From positions 21,646,479 to 21,710,478 of the forward strand of contig NC_135243.1 of NCBI RefSeq assembly GCF_947623445.1: a stretch of DNA of 64,000 nucleotides. Reading direction: 5' to 3'. The DNA is from Clavelina lepadiformis. Lineage: Eukaryota; Chordata; Ascidiacea; Aplousobranchia; Clavelinidae. Position numbers and translations under genes: made by a program. Below, one piece after another: positions 59,601 to 64,000 of this stretch. The notes under the pieces are model-generated. The model was not told where the DNA came from, did not search any database, and worked only from the letters and a program-made list of their open reading frames with translations. How positions within the stretch are numbered: position 1 is the stretch's first letter; every line of letters starts with the position of its first letter.

Positions 59601-61245
59601 ACAGTGATGCTCAGTGAGGTACCCAGCCGCGTTTTCACAAATTATCTTTAAAACTTGAGTTCCACGCTGTCGATATAAACCAATTACAACCGATAAAATT
59701 TTGAAACTTCAAATGGAAATATTGAAAGTGAAAGGCAGTATTTCATGATCCACATGTAAATTCAGTATCCAATACATGTATCTATTTATGAACAATCAGT
59801 ATCAAAAAATAGCAGCATACTAGTAAATTAAACAGTAAAATGAAAGCGGTTACGGCAAACCAAATATTCTGAAATTATTTCCTAACCTCCATTTCCAATT
59901 CATTGCCACTGTGGACAGAAGAATGAACAAATTTAACAACTTCCTCCCATGGTCTTTTCTTTGCGAACTCTTGTTTTGCGATTCCTCCGGCCATTTCCAT
60001 CACCGAGTTGCGAACAACTGGGTCTGGCTCTTCTTGCAATCTTTTGAGGGTCGCTTCCTTGATTGCGAGTCGATTGGAATCGTCAATGGATTTCCAGAGT
60101 TTAACAACTTTTCTAGGAAAAAACAAAGGAACAAATGTGGAAAAGTAAGTAACGTGTTACAACCTAATCTGAAAATATCCAAAAAAATCTGGGTTGCGAT
60201 GTCTACTTTACATCAATAAGATCCTTTCAAATATATAATATTTCAATTATTTTTTACCAATTTCATATTCACCGAAAACCTTAATCGCATTCTTAATCGC
60301 AAACTTGATTTAATTCACATAAAAAGAAACATAATTTGTGTTAGGGCGGGAATTTGTAAAATATGGTCCAATGCCAAAGGCCAAGTTAACACAAACTGTC
60401 AAAATCGTTCAACGATATCAAAATTGTCAACAAACTCTAATTTTTCCACTGCCATATCTTGAGTATCTTGAGGGTGTATTACAATGTGGAGATATTTAGG
60501 TGTTAACAAAATATGGCACAGATGAAATATCGATACCTTCGAAACACTACAGCAGCCGTGTGCCGCATTTCCGTCGCGCTCTCATTGGCGAGAATGAAGA
60601 ACAAAGACGATAGGAACGAAGGATGCTGGCTAAGTTGGTAGAGATCTTTGCTCGCCTGAAATAGATGCACAAATTTGCAACAAATGTTTTTCTTTGATGA
60701 AAACAAGCTTCATTGATAAGAAGATGTTTGACGAAAGTTTCCCTTGTTACAGTAAGAAAAATTGGTGAGAAAAGTTTATAAAAAAAAAACTCTGTAAGCT
60801 TACGTGTATGTTAATGTAGGCATATTTATTTACAACTAATTAACATATCTAGATCTGCATTCAAGTGGTTTCACATTTACTCAAGAAACGGTCATCTATG
60901 CGTGTACTGTGTGTCCTAAGAGAAATGTTTCTGTAAAGTAATAACTTGCGCACAGTTCAAGTTAATTACTACAGTACTTTCAATAATGCGATACACATAA
61001 ATCTACAGCATAATCGTCGCTGTGGCACATGTTTTGAAGTTTATGCACCGTGTCATGCAGATCATGATACATTTATTGTTATCTTTAGCAATTTATGTAA
61101 ACTGCCGCAGAAGGGCATCAACGAAAGTGACTGAACATTGCATCATTACCTGCAATAGAGTGGTGTTGTCTGGGAGAACAAATTTGCTTAAAGCTTCTCT
61201 CAAATGCTTGAGAACATCAGGATCTACCTCGGATAAACTCAGCAT
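44694..61245 (-). CDS. IPO4: Importin-4 (karyopherin beta family)
   Basis: Nuclear import receptor made of HEAT repeats, binding cargo such as histones and ribosomal proteins and released by Ran-GTP. Exons: 61245-61150, 60655-60537, 60112-59887, 59666-59487, 59144-59076, 58856-58759, 58669-58552, 58168-58022, 57957-57914, 57437-57384, 56956-56847, 56615-56507, 56388-56256, 56064-55951, 55250-55116, 54770-54647, 54572-54461, 53216-53093, 52494-52358, 52266-52164, 51847-51693, 51383-51300, 50382-50260, 49842-49712, 47933-47717, 47302-47131, 44827-44694; about 1122 aa (human about 1080). IPO4 markers in order: LALHLPPEKL, EIVCKG..ALFALGQFSE, ALENFVENLG, DPDLRR, the acidic insert with ENAYMDEKDD, AEYDEML, EVRNNAIYGLGV. 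Met at 61245 matches the family N-terminus. Exon 7 has a weak acceptor. The exon 8-9 join is out by one base. Confidence 0.95.
44909..47052 (-). mobile_element. Tigger-type DNA transposon, 2144 bp
   Basis: Terminal repeats start CAGTCATCTCCCGGTTAAGT at both ends, with TA at 44907-44908 and 47053-47054. It fills much of the last IPO4 intron in the same orientation as the gene. The short 22512-23844 copy is a deletion derivative of this family. Confidence 0.95.
45065..46784 (-). pseudogene. Tigger transposase, inactivated
   Basis: The N-terminal frame (46784-46425) carries the CENP-B/psq helix-turn-helix (SESQRLEVIAKL, SLAREYGVSEAAIRKI). The second frame (to 45065) carries SWQWLSRFRARRGL, the DDE core and an acidic tail. 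An extra TATA near 46441-46448, absent from the 23.2-kb copy, shifts frame between them. Catalytic Asp 1 (NMDETGL) and the third (QPCDMGI) are present. The second motif reads LLLMNNAPGH (45920-45922), with Asn where family members have Asp. Both changes argue that it makes no active enzyme. The protein is of the DDE_1 family common in animals. Confidence 0.9.
48758..49127. mobile_element. Pogo-like MITE, 370 bp
   Basis: The left end reads CTGTTCACTCCGCTTATCAT and the right end, reversed, CAGTAGAATCCGCTTAATAT; both abut TA (48756-48757 and 49128-49129). Imperfect ends plus the TA target fit the Tc1/mariner-pogo group. It lies in an IPO4 intron and is non-coding. Confidence 0.65.
49149..49630. 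mobile_element. hAT-type MITE, 482 bp
   Basis: Ends are CAGGGGTGACGAACCTATTC and GCAGGTTCGTCACCTCTG. Perfect duplication ATCTAGGT lies at 49141-49148 and 49631-49638. Subterminal 'gcgggccgca' words occur in both halves. Near 49475-49530 it contains a remnant of the CCGGAC..GGCAACCCT family seen at 8924-9936. It is in an IPO4 intron. Confidence 0.9.
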
Positions 61246-63346
61246 TTTTTCTTTAAACAAACCTAAGCAACCTAAAGGATACAAATTTGTTTATAAAACA
61301 ATTCATAATGACACGCTTCAAAGTGCAAGATCAAAACAAGTATGTCAGAAGAAAAGTAATTAATATGTAGTTGTTATATCCACGCATGTTTCATCCCAAA
61401 ATCTTCGCTGCTACTAGAAATAAGTTATGAAAATTTAATTTTCACCCCAACCATTTCAAAAACTCCACAAACCAACATAATATGACGGGTACCTTACTGC
61501 ACAGATGGCATGGCTGAGACAGAAGGGTGAGGTGCCAGTGCAATGTAAATAATTAGAATTTTGACATTTAGGGTAGCTTCCTTTCCCAATATAACACTAG
61601 CATTTAATAACAATTTTTAATGTTCTTTATTCTACATTTCGCGTCAATCCTTTGCCTACTTCCCACATTTATGCCTAAAGCAAGACGTAATCAATGAGGC
61701 AACTTAATGATGCTATTAACATTCTTACTACCAACAAAAATCTATTAGTAACAAAAACGAACAACTAATACTGTTCGAGTACAAGCCCTCTGTCAAATTC
61801 ACACCATCAGTGTGGGAAGTACCTGGCAAGTTGTAAAAAATCAGATTTTAATAATTTATTTTTAGTGACTGCAAAATTTTTGAGATTAAACATGTGGGAA
61901 TGAATTAACTACATATTAATTCCACCATTTTAAGACAAACTTGCCATGCACTTGAACTTTACGTACAATATGATACAAATGCTTGCAAAAGTTCCCATAA
62001 ACAACAGTTTCATTTTTTCACTTTTGTCAGGTAGTGCCAAATATAGCGGAAAACTTTAGCCTACGAATCTTCACATTCTGTTACAAAGAGTTACACGCTA
62101 TTATGATAAAAAATAAACCAAAACATAACAGAACGGGTTACCAGAGTAAGCAAAACATATTAATGTGCATCTTCACAATTGCAGGAATAATAGAAGCCAA
62201 TTCTGAAAAACATATACAGTAACGCCAACACACGTCTGTGTAGTGATCAGGTAATGATAGCCACTACTATTGCATTTGGTGATTAATGTTATTTTATTGT
62301 GTTTTGACCATCATTGCATTGTTTATTTCAAATCTGAGTTGCTATTCGCACAACAAACAAAATGCTACCCATGTCAAAAATGATGTGTAGGAAGAAGTAA
62401 TACATCATTGTAAAAGCAGTAAAGTTTAAAAATATTTACATTTGTATATATGGCAGTCATACACAAACCACACTGAGAAAGCATAATGCAATGATGCACC
62501 GAAGTGAAAAAAATACCAATACACTCAGAAAGCCTGAGTTAGTCTTCAATACAGGGTTGAATTTATTGATCCAAGCCTAGCAAATATGACAATCTTCAAG
62601 CTAAGATACAAAAACTGCTTAAACTAGGAGATAAAAAATGTGTACAGTACAGTAAGTACTAAACCAATGACAAAGATAATAAACTGCAACCCATAGGTTA
62701 CACAAATACATTAGTGATATGAACATATGAAAAATAAAACAAATGATTTTAAAACACTTGTCAATAACGCAAAGCAGCAGCAGCAAAAAAACAGCCAGTA
62801 CCTTGTTATAAAAATGAATGTTTGAGAGAAATGCAACTTTCAATCATAACATTTGCTCTGACTTTATTTACATGTTGCCACATTTGCCGAAAGATCTTTT
62901 CAAAATTCATAACTGGTTAAGATGTAGACAGCAATCATGTGAAAATAAATTCAACTTATCTCATAAACAGTTGACTTTTGAAGCAAAAGCTCAATTCGAC
63001 GATGATTTTTTGCAATTTTTTTAGTCTTTCTTCTGAATAGTTTTGCATACACAAAAGTTAAAACATTTTGGCAGTGGTGGGAAAATGAAAACAAAAACTA
63101 ATGTTCAGTATTTAGAAGTAGCCAAGAGGAAATTGGCAAAATTACCTTCCTCTCAAGGCACTATATGTGTCTAAACTCACCTGAAAAGTTTTATGAGACA
63201 TAAGTAAAATGTGTTTGCCCAACCTAGACAGTCTTAAAGTCCAATTCTTGGGGTAAATGGGTTAAACTTGAAACATTCTTAAACACAGTTGATCATCCAA
63301 AGTTGTAATTCAGAAACTATCAAGTTTGTGATTCATATTCATATCT
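61246..63346. other. Between MBD2/3 and IPO4
   Basis: Both genes run on the minus strand, so this holds the MBD2/3 3' region and the IPO4 promoter and leader. A TTAG acceptor-like site near 61264 could mark a 5' leader exon of IPO4. No other gene is supported. Confidence 0.55.
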
Positions 63347-64000
63347 TTATGCCAAAAGCATCAATTCTTGCCTTTGCATGTCAGCATCTTGCTTTAAAGC
63401 CTGTTCAAGACGTTCACGGGCAGCTAAAACCCGACTTTCTTGTTTTCTGATGTCGTTTTCGGTCACAACAAATGACTTGCAGATTGGCTGTTGCGTGTTA
63501 AGCCATACACAGGGATCTTTGACAACATTGGATGAGGTTTGGCCTGTTATGGGCGTGGAAGCACTGTGCAATTGGGAGGCGATTTGTTGCAAAAGTTCTT
63601 CTGATGTCATTGACGGCCCTATACCTTGGATTGCTTGTGGGAGATCGATGCTTTCAATGACCGTGTCTGCCACATCCATCGGTTTGATGCCAGATAACCT
63701 CTTCTCTTTGAATACTTGCTGCGGGACCTTGCTTCCAACCTTAGTTTGCTCAGATTTTACTTTGTTCGATTTATGATTGGTCTTTTTTGTTACTGGCTGC
63801 TTGAAAATGGATGCCGTTTGTCGATTTGGAATAGAAGTGTCAAGGTTGACTTTATTTGGATCATGTGACCTGCCTTTTCGTGATCTTATTTTCTCCGTCA
63901 ACATTTTTCCTGACCGGTAATCAAAACATGTAAGGTCGTATTTGTTTCCCAGATATCGAATGAGCTCTGGTTTGCTACGAATCTTTTTTCCATTAGGGCT
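63347..64000 (-). CDS. MBD2/3: Methyl-CpG-binding domain protein MBD2/3 (3' part)
   Basis: One open exon runs from the window edge to the stop at 63347, 217 codons. It opens inside the MBD (SPNGKKIRSKPELIRYLGN, then YDLTCFDYRSGKM). Next come the MBD2/3-specific segments TASIFKQPVTK, TNHKSNKVKSEQ and KRLSGI (the stretch binding NuRD subunits in MBD2/3), the LPQAIQGIGP helix region and the C-terminal coiled coil (VVTENDIRKQESRVLAARERLEQAL) that pairs with p66/GATAD2. It is a nuclear NuRD component linking DNA methylation to histone deacetylation. Invertebrates usually have one MBD2/3 gene. The N-terminus and start lie beyond the window. Confidence 0.95.
   Translation of the reverse strand, partial: SPNGKKIRSKPELIRYLGNKYDLTCFDYRSGKMLTEKIRSRKGRSHDPNKVNLDTSIPNRQTASIFKQPVTKKTNHKSNKVKSEQTKVGSKVPQQVFKEKRLSGIKPMDVADTVIESIDLPQAIQGIGPSMTSEELLQQIASQLHSASTPITGQTSSNVVKDPCVWLNTQQPICKSFVVTENDIRKQESRVLAARERLEQALKQDADMQRQELMLLA

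Noticed and set aside
63378..63776. 132-codon plus-strand frame opposite MBD2/3
   Set aside because: Antisense shadow of the conserved MBD2/3 exon.
1..64000. CRISPR array, rRNA or viral genome
   Set aside because: No regularly spaced repeats, no rRNA-like sequence and no viral gene were seen; repeats here are transposon-derived.

Overview
The window is animal nuclear DNA: AT-rich, with multi-exon genes split by GT-AG introns, no operons and many short DNA transposons. Three genes are recognisable by family: importin-4 (IPO4), the mitochondrial thiamine pyrophosphate carrier SLC25A19, and a methyl-CpG-binding protein of the single invertebrate MBD2/3 type. Compact intron-rich genes, an MBD2/3-type gene and a RIP-like kinase gene fit an invertebrate deuterostome, perhaps a tunicate. 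That placement is inference and weak.

Layout. 1-11.1 kb holds no supported gene. It carries two hAT-type MITEs, tRNA-like/pogo-like composite repeats, a decayed transposon protein, a 74-bp MITE and a 286-bp Mutator-like MITE. 11.15-26.1 kb (+) is a 14-exon gene joining an intact TKL/RIP-like kinase domain to a low-complexity linker built from duplicated phase-1 exons and a helical TPR-like C-terminus. Its last intron (20.2-25.8 kb) holds a chain of hAT MITEs inserted beside each other's target-site duplications, plus a Tigger element and a dead pogo transposase. 26.4-28.5 kb has a LINE 3' fragment and a broken copy of the kinase exons.

31-40 kb is a cluster of four secreted-protein genes. 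Three are small (128-158 aa), two-exon coiled-coil proteins. The fourth is a ten-exon, 653-aa protein alternating Tyr/Cys-rich blocks with charged helical blocks. All four have a TATA box upstream. 41.35-43.8 kb (+) is SLC25A19 in six exons. It converges on IPO4 (-, 61.2-44.7 kb), whose 27 coding exons I could join in frame except at one junction. IPO4 introns hold a 2.1-kb Tigger copy with a dead transposase, a pogo-like MITE and a hAT MITE. The last exon of MBD2/3 (-) runs off the right edge.

IPO4 (nuclear import), SLC25A19 (mitochondrial cofactor import) and MBD2/3 (chromatin) are housekeeping genes with no evident shared pathway. The lineage-specific content is the kinase-TPR gene and the secreted cluster. 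All exon joins come from reading splice consensus and reading phase; no transcript data were available.
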